From Chondrilla cf. caribensis (Eukaryota > Porifera > Demospongiae > Chondrillida > Chondrillidae): DNA of 64,000 bases. Shown one piece after another: positions 27,920-39,540 of the stretch. The translations under genes were made by a program, and so were the position numbers. The stretch covers positions 2,237,633-2,301,632 of the forward strand of contig OZ026549.1 in assembly GCA_964020155.1 (NCBI GenBank), written 5' to 3'. The notes beneath the pieces were generated by a model, which saw nothing but the letters and a program-made list of their open reading frames with translations, did no database searches and was not told the origin of the DNA. The first letter of the stretch is position 1. Each line of letters starts with the position of its first letter.

Positions 27920-28424
27920 CTACACACAATGGAACCATCAGTGCACTCAAATGACACAATACCAATGTTCTACAGTATCCTGTACACAAATACTTGTACA
28001 TACACATGTATGTTGTTATTACAATCACTTGTGTATTTTTTGGTACATTTACGCACTACACAGAATTATTTATTACAAGGACATTTGAAGTCAGCCACAG
28101 CCTTGTTCTGTGTGCACACAGATGTGAGTGGGAGAGAGGGTTTCAAAGCAGCTGGGTGCATACCTGGTGGTAACCAGGATGTAGCCCTAACACATGTATA
28201 AGTTAGTACCATCATCCGTGACAACTGTGCTCCATAAACCAGGGACAACATGGCAAGGACAGCTATGTAACACAAGGGTAAGAGTGTTAGTCCTGTACGT
28301 ATGTATCCCAGGTGATGCCTTTGATGTGAATTGACATTGTACAGGATTCAGTACATCTGATCTACATCACAAACAGTCATGTTCCACACAATACTACAAA
28401 CACCATAACAACACTATAAAAGGT

Positions 28425-28835
28425 TGTTTCTCGGATTTTCTATTAGAAGAAGCCATAACCGTTGCTTCGTTCGTTTGGTAAGTATCCTAAGCCTCGTTGG
28501 TTCGGCAAGTTTCCTCGTTCATTCGGTAAATACTCTGAAACTCGTTGGTTCAATGAGTTTCTTCGTTCGCTCGGTAAATATTCCAAGGCTCGTGGATTCG
28601 GCCATTTTCCTCGTTCGATAAGTGTCCTGACGCTCGTTGATTCGGGAAGTATGGGCGGCCAAGAAGCCGTCTGAATGGGTTGATAGCGACCTCCAGCTCT
28701 TTAAAAAATTGTCTTTTCGATGTCGTGAACGAAATCCATCTCAGCTACTTGTAATCGTGCTATTGAACGGGATACATAATAGTTGTACCCCGCTTTTGGT
28801 CGGTATATGGGAATGTACTGAGCAGATATCAGTCA
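28425..28835 (-). mobile_element. Decayed copy of the 48-bp-repeat element
   Basis: Matches 57840-58430 throughout but has only about two to three 48-bp units. On the minus strand the start codon equivalent is ATA and a stop appears about 35 codons later, so the frame is dead. Only one foldback arm is visible (about 28779-28832). Confidence 0.75.
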
Positions 28836-28849
28836 ATTAACTGATGGCG

Positions 28850-29305
28850 CAGTTCAATTACCATAAGCATCCAACATATCTGCATGAGCTTCATTGAATG
28901 CGATGAGTATAATGTTATACAGTAGTAGTTTTACCTGACAGGTATGAAATTTGTTCTCCATGCTAACAGTCATCACCAATATGAGTGCGTTAAGGTGATG
29001 TATACCAGCCCAGCTATACCAATCTTTATCTGCAGGTTCACCCCCAAAAATTGAGATTAGTATTGACCGTGGGTCCCCAATAAGAGCATATATTTGGAAG
29101 TGTTAAAGGTACAATCTGTTGCTAGAAGCAGGGGAAATTGAGGTCCTATCTCAATACAAGCACATTTTTATATAGATGCCCATGTACATAATCTGAGCAT
29201 GTGCGCATAAGTTTACATAGGAATGTACATCCTAATTTTACACATTGTGGCACACATTCAGCTCAGAGGATAAACTGGAAGACTAAAGCAGGCTTATGTG
29301 GAGAG
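28850..29305. other. No gene seen
   Basis: Non-coding AT-rich sequence leading to a (GT)n microsatellite at about 29310-29433. Confidence 0.55.
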
Positions 29306-29310
29306 TGAAG

Positions 29311-29341
<31 letters not shown>

Positions 29342-29383
29342 GGGTGAGTGAGGGTGTGTGTGTATATATGTGTGTGGGGAGAT

Positions 29384-29434
<51 letters not shown>

Positions 29435-29740
29435 GAGGGTATGGTGGATGAGTGTGAGGGATGTGTACATGCAAATATGAAAGTGTGCACAAAAACAATA
29501 TCCACAGATGCATAGGGTACCTTTCCCACATATAGTTACTCTACGGTAACTGCAGTTTGTTGACTTTTTAGTGAAATAGTATTCAGCCATCTGTAGTTTG
29601 AAAGGTTATTTATGTTATTTATTCTCTGTAGAGTCTCTTGAACCCTGACAATGGCTTGTCTATACTTGCACAATGTCATGTTAACAAAATTAATACAAGT
29701 ATAATAATGAAATTCATAAATTATGGATAATTAATGACGC

Positions 29741-30013
29741 TCACATGGATTTAATGATATTCATTGGGAGGGATGTCTGCACATAACGAGACGTGCAGAA
29801 ATTTCCCTCAAAATGATCGATTACGCATGACATACCAGATGAAACAATACATGGACACCAGAATATCACATATGTGGACCAACCTGTGATGTGGGATATT
29901 GGTATAGACTTGGCATCGGCAATGACTCCACCAAAGCACTCCACTAGTTGGTAGTCGACTATAATGGGGTTCGTGGTCTTTCCGGGCTTAGGAATCTGGG
30001 AAATCAGCGATTA
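29741..30013 (-). CDS. Putative exon or ORF of unknown function
   Basis: On the minus strand a pyrimidine-rich acceptor (ctgatttcccag) precedes an open frame IPKPGKTTNPIIVDYQLVEC and on to HITG, followed by a possible donor (ACAG|gttggt at about 29891); without splicing the frame runs to a stop at 29741. No family is recognised. It lies in the part of CYFIP where exons are missing but does not resemble CYFIP. Confidence 0.3.
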
Positions 30014-30855
30014 GAAACGGTTATCCAAACGAACCAGCATCTTGCAAGAGTCATCTTAGTCCAGGCATATATGGGTGTTGCTCGTGCTGCTCTGTCGCCA
30101 CACGGCCATTTTCTTAATTATTGCGCAATGGCCCATGTCAGTGCCTACATATCACACTCTAAACTACGTAACCGTTATGTAATTTAGAGTATATATTATG
30201 GTGCCAACAATCGATTCGGAATCAGATCTATGTACAACAGTGCCATGAAGGGCGGATAGGGAGAGGATTATTTGCAACATAATTCTCTGTACAATATCTG
30301 TGTATTAGCATACAATGAATAAAAACTGACCTTCTGCAAGCATGTGTCAAACCTTAGAAGGCTTTCTCATCAAATGTATATGAATGTAGCCTAAATTTAG
30401 CATGAGATGAAAATTACTATATTCACTAAACATGAGATTTCTTCACCCTATTCTACAACGAATTGCAAGTTTGACTGAGTTAAAAGACTTCAGCTGCTAA
30501 AATTGCTCAAATTCGATCACTGTTAGCAGCTGTGTGTACAGCTGTAGTTAATTACAACAATGATTTGTTTCGTGTCCAACACGACAGGTGCGCAGTGTTT
30601 ATTATTCAAAGTATGTTTTGGCGACCGGAGCGGATATTGATTCGATGGGATATTCACAAGCTGCTTTCAAAATCACCGAAATATTCCCGTTTGGATTCTG
30701 AACGGACATGAAAATGGCGACGGCGGAAGTGAGAGCCGGAACGCTGCACCTATACACTTGAACTTGGTGCGGAAATTGTACCTTTCAGGGTATGATCCAC
30801 ACGGTAACGGTACCTACCAGATTTTGAAACTTGAAGTCAGGATTCCAGTCTTGGA

Positions 30856-31194
30856 ATGGAAGAAATTGCCGCCTCAATTAAGGCCTATCTGCATGCAAAT
30901 CCATTGGCCCATGCGTTGACCCCGCCTCCAACGATCGCTATTTGGAGCGGCTCCCTGTGCTGCAGCTTCAGTTTCCGGAGTCCAGTAGGTGAGCTTGAGG
31001 ATTACAGTTTTATGTTGCTTATGTCTAATTTCTGTCCGTCGCCTTGATTCATCTTTTTCGTTTTTTCGATTTAGTTGCGCGTTTTTGTACACTCAGCGGA
31101 TCAACTGAAGGACGCGATCACGGTCTTGTATACTCAGCCCTCCCTCCCTCCCATGTCGCCGCAGCACAGCACCCGCGAAGACGACCCGACCATG
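30856..31194 (+). CDS. Putative two exons of an unknown plus-strand gene
   Basis: An ATG at 30856 opens MEEIAASIKAYLHANPLAHA and runs to a donor (CCAGTAG|gtgagc) near 30988. An excellent acceptor (ttttttcgatttag) starts a 120-nt block, 31075-31194, ending at ACCATG|gtgagc and fully open in one frame (LRVFVHSADQLKDAITVLYT). More than one frame stays open across the junction, so the protein is unsettled. The composition is CpG-richer than the surroundings. No family is recognised. Confidence 0.35.
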
Positions 31195-31615
31195 GTGAGC
31201 CCTGAACCTTGAACATTTGTTCGTTTTTATTTCTCCATTTGTGAAAGAAATCCTGACTGCCTTATTTTAAAGTTTAACATCAACTCCGTTTCCTACTTGG
31301 AGACTTTTTCACGAAGAAACACTGTTTTCATAACCGATCAAATGAATCAGAAGTAAAAGAGCAGTCGGCTTCTTTCTAAAAATGGAGTTACAGCTGAAAT
31401 ATACAAACAATTGCCCGTTGTGAAAGTGATTTAAATCTTATGTAAATTAATAGACTGCAGAAGGTACTTTCTAAATCTCAATTTGTTTTAAGTGTTAAAA
31501 GGTATAAGTGACTCTAATCACTAGCAATTTTGCGTGATTGTATTTAATAATATTTCAGCAAATTTTCATGTGGTGTTCCTAGCAAACGTCATGAGTCTGC
31601 TAAGTGAAACACTCC

Positions 31616-31639
<24 letters not shown>

Positions 31640-31659
<20 letters not shown>

Positions 31660-31852
31660 CGTGTGTGGTCTATTTTGTCTCCGTGTTTTGTGTCTGAGTG
31701 TCATTTTCCGTGTATTGTAGACAAAGTCGCTACTTAGCTATGAGGGTGTGTGTGTGTGTGTTCGTGTGTGGTCTATTTTGTCTCCGTGTTTTGTGTCTGA
31801 GTGTCATTTTCCGTGTATTGTAGACAAAGTCGCTACTTAGCTATGAGGGTGG
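31640..31852. repeat. Tandem duplication of a ~103-bp segment
   Basis: The segment 'ttcgtgtgtggtctattttgtc' to 'cgctacttagctatgagggtg' occurs twice in a row without visible differences, each copy preceded by a GT run. Very recent. Confidence 0.9.
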
Positions 31853-32234
31853 TCGTCTGTGTACAGCTGCTGTTCTTGGTTGTTCACTTTGAATTAGACT
31901 TAATCAATGACATATTAACGAGGCTAACATTGTAAAATTAATGCAATCTAAGATCTATGTACATGCATATAATATAGGACAAAGTGAAGAGAAAGAACCT
32001 AAGGGGTTTTTTGAACTAAGTTGGGACTTAGGAAGTAGCAGTGACGGGGTTTGCAATTGTTGCTTGGAGATAGATTAGGGTCTTGTATACTGCTGAGTGT
32101 ACCACTATATACACACTACTCTGAAATCGTCACTAAGACTACCTGGATGGTTAGTGGAAGGCAGGATGTTAGAGTAGTTAACCAACTCCTCGCAGCTGTG
32201 TTGGACTAGACATGGCCATTCCAACTTTGTTGAG

Positions 32235-32372
32235 TTACTGGCCATCCTCAGAATCTGGGGCAGAAGTCACTTCTTTCTTGTCTTTCACTTGACTGTGAAG
32301 TAGATGCACCATGAAGGCAGAGTGGACGTCATGGAAGGCTTCCCAAAATTCCTCCGCTTCGTTGCTTACGTG
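32235..32372 (-). CDS. Putative C-terminal exon of an unknown protein
   Basis: Acceptor 'gacgattttag' and 45 codons ending in TAA, including EEFWEAFHDVHSAFMVHLLH and KKEVTSAPDSEDGQ. It is acidic at the end. A related block on the opposite strand (about 32464-32529) ends RKEVSSAPDSEE-stop, so the exon exists as a diverged inverted pair. No family recognised. Confidence 0.45.
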   Translation of the reverse strand, partial: HVSNEAEEFWEAFHDVHSAFMVHLLHSQVKDKKEVTSAPDSEDGQ

Positions 32373-32463
32373 CTAAAATCGTCAACCGAGCATCAAAACA
32401 TCGTCCCATCGTATCGACTGCAAAAATCAGGCCTTGATTGATGGTCCATTCTATCTAATTGTT

Positions 32464-32529
32464 GCTCCACTTTACGGCCCAGAGGAAGACAGGAAGGAAG
32501 TGTCCTCTGCTCCAGATTCTGAAGAGTGA
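32464..32529 (+). CDS. Inverted relative of the 32235-32372 exon
   Basis: Frame YGPEEDRKEVSSAPDSEE followed by TGA. Similar to the C-terminal third of the minus-strand exon, with mostly third-position differences in the shared EVxSAPDSE core. A possible acceptor is 'cggcccag'. Partial. Confidence 0.35.
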   Translation, partial: APLYGPEEDRKEVSSAPDSEE

Positions 32530-33310
32530 CCTGTTTCCCAGCATGGTTGTTTGGTGTTGTCCAGCCCGAGGTGGTTGGGAGGGTTTGGTTTGCTGTGCTG
32601 GCATACTCCCACCATTCTCCATGCTTGTAGTCTTAGTAATGGTTGTAGGAGTGTGTGCATATAGCAGGTCCTCTTGGTTGTGTACCAGTTCCTGTTCTTG
32701 ACATCTCCATGATGACAGTTGAGCTCCATAGTATACTGTTACATTCTAACTAGCATTTATTATATATTTTCAAATTGATTCAATTTAGGTCATTTTGGGG
32801 CAATTAAATGAAAACTCGTTATCTCTTACTGGGTAGATTGTGTGAATTGGGAAAGTGGTTTTCTCTTTTGTGGCATGAAATTGGACGTGATCGTTCAAAA
32901 GCAGCACTGTTACAGACCGACCATCCCTATGTGTGTTCATTTTGCAAAGTTACATGCAATAGATTTACGTATCTCCTTTTCTCTCTCCCTCCCTCCCTCT
33001 CCCTCTCCCCCCTTGCCTGCTTCATATGTACCGTGATGACTACCGTGGTTCACTCGGCAATTAGCTCAAATTCTGTCGACCTGGACAAAGTTGCTGCATG
33101 GTGAGTAGTACTATCACATGTGCACTGCTACAACCCATATATGTAGATTCTTCTATTTGAAATGGAGGTTCACTGTTAAAATTCGCTATTCATGATTGGC
33201 ATACAGATTTTCCTTGTGTACTAATTTAGTATATGTACTTTTTAACAATGCAAAATGTACTTAAAATGATTGTTTGATATCTTTACTTCTCTTCCCACAT
33301 GTACCCCGGG

Positions 33311-33343
33311 ATGCTGAGTGTGTCGCATGTACACACTCAGCAT
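33311..33343. ncRNA. Small perfect hairpin with ATGCTGAGTG stem
   Basis: ATGCTGAGTGTGT (33311-33323) pairs perfectly with ACACACTCAGCAT (33331-33343) around a 7-nt loop. Confidence 0.4.
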
Positions 33344-33541
33344 TCAGCCAGAGCAGGAAGACATTTCTTAAGTAAGTGGCATGTTGTGACGGACCAGCAT
33401 TACAGTTGATTCACATTGAAGTTCTTTTATCATTTTTGCAGGTGAGGACTCCCACTGAAATGTAAGTTATTATTATGCTGCTATTGTGTCCTGTGTGCAT
33501 GTTCATTTACCCCTGACTCTCTCTCTCTCAACCCTCACATC

Positions 33542-33637
33542 CGGATGCTGAGTGGAACAACGATGGAGTCATACAAATTCACATGGACAACGGAGTTCCA
33601 GTGCTAGAATTTAGAGCAGCAGCACACTCAGCATCCG
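33542..33637. ncRNA. Large-loop hairpin sharing the ATGCTGAGTG stem
   Basis: CGGATGCTGAGTG (33542-33554) pairs perfectly with CACTCAGCATCCG (33625-33637) around a 70-nt loop. The loop is open in one frame (EWNNDGVIQIHMDNGVPVLE...), so an exon on the plus strand is an alternative reading. Confidence 0.35.
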
Positions 33638-33739
33638 TCATCGATGGATCCTCTGTCATTGTTCATTGAACTGCGGTGCATGGTGGAGGCTGAGCTTGTT
33701 TGGATTTCGTTTGTTGGGAGGATCAGCAGGAGATGAAGA

Positions 33740-34900
33740 CTCGAGGTGAGGGCATGTACCAAAATCGATCGCTAGCGCTGCCCCAATTGTAATTTAAGTT
33801 TTAATTTATGATGTTTGTGTGTGGTTATGCTTGTTTATGATTTGAATATTCCATTATGCTATTTTAATTTCCGTAAAACTGTGGTTAATTGTATTTTTAA
33901 TTTTGGATGGGTTGGCACACCGGTGACCAACAAGGTAACTGAGGAGATGATTTAAAAAGCTGTCCCCCTCTTTTTGAAACTTCGAATTCGCTCGTGTAAT
34001 TGTTTGCGGGATATCAGGTAAGTTTAATGTTCTGAGAAAAAGTCCCCTAGTGGGGATTTCTTCGTCAACTAGGTTAAAAGCAGGTCGCCAGATGGATCAG
34101 AAACAAGGTGGGTCCACTAACCCGTTTTCTCCTGTGAACAGGTACAACGCACACACGTGGGCCCCTGGTGGCCATTTAATTTTAATTTCTTTTAATTTTA
34201 CATTTGGTTGTGGGCCACATGGCCAAAAAAGCTGTAAACTCTGTTGTGGGCTTTGATGCCAGAGTAATAATTGAAATGTCCCTGGGCCGTCATGGCGAAA
34301 CTATGCACACACATTATATCCTCCTGATGGTGTGTTTAACCTAGGATTAATGTTAGCAGGAGGATATAAGCCCATAAGAAAAAGTTCTCTGTTTTGAATG
34401 TTCTTCAATTTGGAAGTTCTTTGATTTGTAATTGAAATTAAGTGGGCAATCTGCTTTATTTGGCCTCACAATGCATACAGAGTGAGTGAGTTGCATGGAT
34501 GGTCCAAGCACATGCTGCAATAGCAAGGTACGCCACACTGAAGACGCCCAATAAGGCAGAAACCTGCAGGGTCTTTAGCCCTAGTAGGTCTGTGGCTCCA
34601 CAACTGTACACTTTAGCAATTATCAAATAGTTTTCTTCAAAGTTTAGTTAGCTGATGAATGCTGTAATTTTTCATTGACAGAATGTTGTCAGTTTCATAG
34701 TTAGAGAGTTATACTGCACTAAATTTTAGTGTTTATATAGCTGTTTCTCTCCATATTTATTTATTTGTTTGAGATATTGATCACGGTGTTATTAGGAATA
34801 ATAAAATTACAGTACAAAATTCATTAATGAAAGAATATTAATCAGAATTGATTTTACATCAGTAGATGTTGTCTCCTGCAATAGTGAAAGACATGCAAAT
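33740..34900. other. No gene supported
   Basis: AT-rich DNA with short ORFs lacking splice context. Several CpG-containing blocks around 33920-34250 do not resolve into exons. Confidence 0.5.
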
Positions 34901-34913
34901 TACATATGTACTG

Positions 34914-35234
34914 TTAGCAATTAATTCTTCTTGGAGACCTTTCCACTTCTTTGAGAAGAGCACTGAAGTGTTGGACCAGACCTTGGAAGAGAATTGCCTT
35001 CTTGGAGTACACTTCCAGTCTCACTCGGCTTGTAGGTCCACTCAACTTGATATCAGCTTGAGAAACACAGGCACTGTTATCTACATTCAAGGCAACAATG
35101 TGATTGTTAAATAATACTACATAGTGAGATATGTTGGTGAGCTCCCATTAGCAAAACTTAATGAATGTATGCACCTTAATCCCTAGTTCACCTTCACTTC
35201 ATACACTCATAGAAATGGCGCACATCTACCAATG

Positions 35235-35265
<31 letters not shown>

Positions 35266-35293
35266 ACACACGTGCACACACACACACACACGT

Positions 35294-35353
<60 letters not shown>

Positions 35354-36608
35354 ACACACACACACACACACGTGCACACACACACACATGTGCACACATA
35401 CACGCACACACACACGCACGCACACACACACACACACACACATACACACACACACACACACGCATGCACACACACAAACACATACACACACACATACACA
35501 CGTACACACACACACACACACACGTGCACACACACACACACACACACACCTTCAACTTCCATGGTTGTACTGTACTGGCATGAGCAAAATGGGCAGAGAC
35601 AATGTCTAGCAATAATGGCACCTGGGAAATACCTGTATGAAATGTGGAATGGGTGATAGCCGCTAGGCAAGGAAGAGTAGTTGAATGTCAATACAGAGAC
35701 ATCTGATCCAAGGTCCACTCTGGTTTGATTAAGGGCACTAGGAGTCCACTTGAGTAATGGGTAGAATGTGGTGTTGAATGTGCAAGAGATGGTCTTCACT
35801 GTGTCATTGTTTTGGCAAATGACTGTAAAGAACAGAACAACATACAATAATGTACGGACATGCATAGTAACTAGTGGGAGTATGCATTAGCAGGGTTCTG
35901 AGGAGACCTACTGCACCGCCCTTGACTACTATCCACGTTCTTTCATCTGAAACGTGTGATATTGTGTATCAATGTATTTTGTGTCTGCCAATGAATCCCC
36001 ACTTCAATCCATCACTGACTAAAGCGCTGTTTGGTAGCATGTACATGCAGCAACATGTGTACCAACATGCACATGACCTAATACATGCATGCATGCACCA
36101 ATGTGGTGTACTCACGGAAGAGACAGGAATAGTTGCAATCCACTTCCTGGGCAGTAGATTCCATCATGGACAATTCAATAATTGCTAGGGCAACCTGAAT
36201 GAAGACCAGCAACTTTCAACTAACCAGCACTATCCAGCAACTTATGTAGTCCCAATATCAAACAGTGTCTTTATACGTATATGTACTATTTTTCAACCAA
36301 ATATTAATTAGTGAAGTGTGTTTGATTAGGAATAAGGCTTTAAATTTTTGATAAAAACGCATGCAAGATTAAATAACATTATTCCTGCATCCCGTTGTTT
36401 AGCCCTCCCACTGAGAAATAATACTGAAGCACTGAAAATTATGCAACGTACACACAAACAGTGTTTAACACACGAATAGCAGACTACCCACCACATGAAG
36501 TACAGACCATGTATTTATATACACACAAAGACTACACAAAGAGCACAGATATTTACAATGTATTACTCTATATAATATGTAACTCACAATTATTGCAGCG
36601 ATCTTCAT
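34914..36608 (-). CDS. Secreted glycoprotein of unknown family (~165 aa, 5 exons)
   Basis: Exons in transcript order: 36608-36588 (MKIAAII), 36194-36116, 35946-35917, 35822-35622, 35080-34914 (TAA). Every junction phase agrees (0, 1, 1, 1). The signal peptide is split by intron 1. The mature part has few cysteines (CNYSC, ICQ, ISCTF, SACVS) and several N-glycosylation sequons (NYS, NDT, NTT, NQT), with a beta-strand-like LTFNYSS...HISYRYFPG region. A TATA box lies upstream. The fourth intron holds a 320-bp CA array. No known domain is recognised; an Ig-like or other beta-sandwich fold is a guess. Related sequence occurs at 37055-38585. The last exon may continue through another donor. Confidence 0.65.
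35233..35551. repeat. Long interrupted (CA)n array
   Basis: CA repeats with CACGTG interruptions, inside the fourth intron of the secreted glycoprotein gene. Confidence 0.95.
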
Positions 36609-36683
36609 TTTTCGGGAAATTTGGAAGTTGTTTAGCAGTGAACTTGAAACTTTGAACTGATGCAGCTCTCGACTTGACTGCTC

Positions 36684-36689
36684 TTTATA
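36684..36689 (-). promoter_or_regulatory. TATA box of the secreted glycoprotein gene
   Basis: On the minus strand GTATATAAAGAGC lies about 76 bp upstream of the start codon at 36608. Confidence 0.6.
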
Positions 36690-37054
36690 TACTACATGGT
36701 ACCCTCATCTAAGTGTATTCACGACTCAATTCCGAAATGTAATAATTCTATTGTTATACAACATAGATATAAAAGTAAATCCCCTCGTGGTGAGCAGTTA
36801 ATGTCTTTATCACTAGTTGTGATGATGTAAGGGAGAGTTCATCCGTATTGGAACCATTTGAATGTGCATATGGGAAACATTAGTACTTGTCATTTACAAT
36901 AGTACATTGTGCGGCTTCGAATGAGGAAGCAGATCACACAATGTACTTCAATGTACATTGAATCACACCATTAAGGTGACTATGATTCTTAGCCTATTTT
37001 CGATAACACCATGATATACGTAAGTGTGTATTGTAAGTATAAAGGTTACAGCAT

Positions 37055-37220
37055 TGTCCGATGAATAGTACAGAAACTGCCAACATTCCATGCACTACTT
37101 TGTCCATACGACCGGTCATTAACACAGTGCTCAGCTGTTATTTTGTAAGGATTGCAATAACGGAAACCAATGTGACCTTGTTCCTTGTTGTACGTGAATG
37201 TCAAAGAGTTGCCATCACTA
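37055..37220 (-). CDS. Glycoprotein-like exon, unit A
   Basis: Minus strand; the same as the unit B exon (38326-38585) apart from one or two bases in the core. It encodes SLTFTYNKEQGHIGFRYC and the following HCVND region. The upstream continuation is interrupted by the MITE at 37234. Confidence 0.4.
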
Positions 37221-37233
37221 CAGGTATACTAAG

Positions 37234-37587
37234 TAGGGCTGGGAATCGGCTGTAATTTTCAAATTGATTATCAGTACATATTAAACGATTGATTAATCGA
37301 TTAATCACTGGAAGCAATTAAGTGGGTGTAACCGGAAACCACTCCCACTTTATTAGACTGAGTAGTCCTCCAATAGACGTGAAGTGGAGTCCATAAAGTC
37401 CTTCTTATATTTCAGGTACAAAATTGAATCCATGGAGTGAAGGTTCTGGGTAATATTTGGGGGTGGCTTCCTGTTCCACTCAATTACTTCCTGTGCTTAA
37501 TCGATTTGTTTGCGCTATTATCGATAATCAGATTTAAAATGAAAATCGATTGATTAATCAATTAATCGATTAGTCGTTCCAGCACTA
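37234..37587. mobile_element. hAT-type MITE (354 bp) with 8-bp target duplication
   Basis: Begins TAGGGCTGGGAATCGG and ends in the reverse complement of TAGTGCTGGAACGACTAATCG. It is flanked by ATACTAAG (37226-37233) and ATACCAAG (37588-37595). Unit B of the tandem duplication lacks the insert (about 38587-38605), giving an empty site. Eight-bp duplications and this end sequence point to hAT. No transposase. Confidence 0.85.
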
Positions 37588-38325
37588 ATACCAAGCTACA
37601 CAGGTCATTGTAATTTTAAGAGGTATGTATGGAAGTTTCCATGTGCCACAGGCTATGTACATGACTGATTATCATTACATTTAACATGATATCATGACCT
37701 ATAACTGCACCAAATTGTATTTCGGTGAAAGAGGATTAGATGAATGAATTCCACTTGACTTATATATTTGAATTAAAGGACGCAACAAATCTGAATTTAT
37801 TGAAGATCGTTACTCATAATAATATTATAATATTAGTAATAATGACGATAGTAATTATATTATATGTTATATAATTATATTTAGTGACGATAGTAATTAC
37901 GTATATTCATCAATATGAATGTACATACAATACGTACTACCAAGGGGTGTGTACCAAGCAAGTCACACTGTGTACAGTACTGTATGTACATGTACGTATG
38001 TGAGCGTATAATGTTATGTATAGTATGTATGTACCATGTGTATGAATGACGAGGTATGAATACATGTGCTGTACATGTGTACATGTATCTGTTACATTCC
38101 CTGGTGACCTTGTGAAGTATAAAACATACAAAATGTGCTTATGTACGTAATGTAACCTCTAGCTAACAACCACTATCAAGCAACTTCCAATATCAAACAG
38201 TTTCCGTATTCATTATAGTCTATAGATGCTACAGGGATCCTATATGTACAGATGTTTGATGTTTGATATGCATGTGACTTCCAATGAGGAAACAGATCAC
38301 ACAATAAACTTCAATGTACATTGAA

Positions 38326-38585
38326 TCACATCATTAGAGTGACTATGATTGTTAAGTGTATTTTCGATAACACCGTGATATCAGTGTGTATTGTAAGTAT
38401 AAAGGTTACAGCATTGTCTGAATGAATAGTACAGAAACTGCCAACATTCCATGCACTACTTTGTCCATACGACTGGTCATTAACACAGTGCTCAGCTGTT
38501 ATTTTGTAAGGATTGCAATAACGGAAACCAATGTGACCTTGTTCCTTGTTGTACGTGAATGTCAAAGAGTTGCCATCACTACAGG
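38326..38585 (-). CDS. Glycoprotein-like exon, unit B
   Basis: After acceptor 'acctgtag', the minus strand encodes GNSLTFTYNKEQGHIGFRYC and HCVNDQSYGQSSAWNVGSFC. The LTF-Y...H...-Y pattern resembles LTFNYSS...HISYRY in the gene at 34914-36608, suggesting a paralogue. Other exons were not assembled. The plus strand is also open across this block, so the strand is not certain. Confidence 0.4.
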
Positions 38586-39038
38586 TATACTAAGTAAAAC
38601 AGGTCATTGTAATCTTGAGAGGTATGTGTGGAAGTTTGCATGTGCCACTGGCCAGACTGTCTGCATTTCAGTGAAGGAGGAATATATAGATTGTTCTGAG
38701 TTGTTAAGAATGATAAAACTTGATTCCACCTCACTTTTATTTTTGAAGGACTTGATAAAACATTTTATTGGAGGTCCTTATACTAATAATAATATTATTA
38801 TACTGGTTAACATGGATACCGTATGAGATCTCAGAACGGGTTGAAATGTACACACTTACTATATACCAAGGGGTGTGTACCAAGCAAGTCACACTGTGTA
38901 CAGTACTGTATGTACATGTACGTATGTGAGAGTATAATGTTATGTATAGTATGTACCATGTGTATGATGATGAGGTGTGAATACATGTGCTGTACATGTG
39001 TGCTTGTATCCTGGTTCGCAAAAGATCAAAGTGAAAAG

Positions 39039-39084
39039 TGTGCACACATCAGCGCTGGAAGCACAGTTCACTGATGTGTGCACA
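39039..39084. ncRNA. Perfect 14-bp stem hairpin
   Basis: TGTGCACACATCAG (39039-39052) pairs exactly with CTGATGTGTGCACA (39071-39084), loop 18 nt. The surrounding sequence (39011-39205) is repeated at 59940-60125, but that copy lacks the hairpin, so the stem was gained here or lost there. Confidence 0.45.
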
Positions 39085-39299
39085 GGTCACCAGACAGGTT
39101 TCATTGTTGGGATTAATTGCGTGAGAACAAGGCAGGAAATTAGTAAACGCATTTCTATTGCATATAATATGTTGTATTGGACTATGCGCATATTTGCTGT
39201 ATAGACGCGTTGCTCAGTAGCATGTCTATGGTGAAGAGGCCAGTGAGTTTAAACGGAGGCTTAACCGCAAGTGGGCGTAATTAACCCACCGTTGTTTTT

Positions 39300-39540
39300 A
39301 CAGTGTACCTGGTAGACACAATGTACTCTAATTTGTTCATTTGAAATACTCATTCTCCTATTGTCACGGCCTAATTAATGTAAAGGAAAATTACCTTGGA
39401 CCACTTGGAATCAAGTGCCATTTATTAATATTCTATGTACTGTTACTCTATATGTCTCATCTTCTATATAAATAGCATGCACAATGTCTAATTGCTGTAT
39501 AATATTACATTTCTGTGAAACTCAATGAAATCCTAAATAT
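39300..39540. repeat. Duplicated promoter region lacking its gene
   Basis: Nearly the same as 40440-40670, the promoter of the small cysteine-rich gene, including a TATATAAATAG box at about 39462-39472 and the downstream 'gaaactca.tgaaatcctaaa' block. No signal-peptide exon follows. Confidence 0.7.

Larger units (their letters stand above)
36860..39010. repeat. Tandem segmental duplication next to the glycoprotein gene
   Basis: Unit A (about 36880-38090) and unit B (about 38250-39010) share long blocks differing at few bases: 37020-37233 with 38390-38596, 37600-37650 with 38603-38660, and 37940-38060 with 38868-39000. Unit A additionally carries the 354-bp hAT-type MITE. Confidence 0.85.

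Noticed and set aside
38422..38826. Plus-strand ORF of 134 codons (NSTETANIPCTT...) over the duplicated block
   Set aside because: The minus strand resembles the adjacent glycoprotein gene and has an acceptor. The plus frame has no splice or start context. Kept only as an alternative.
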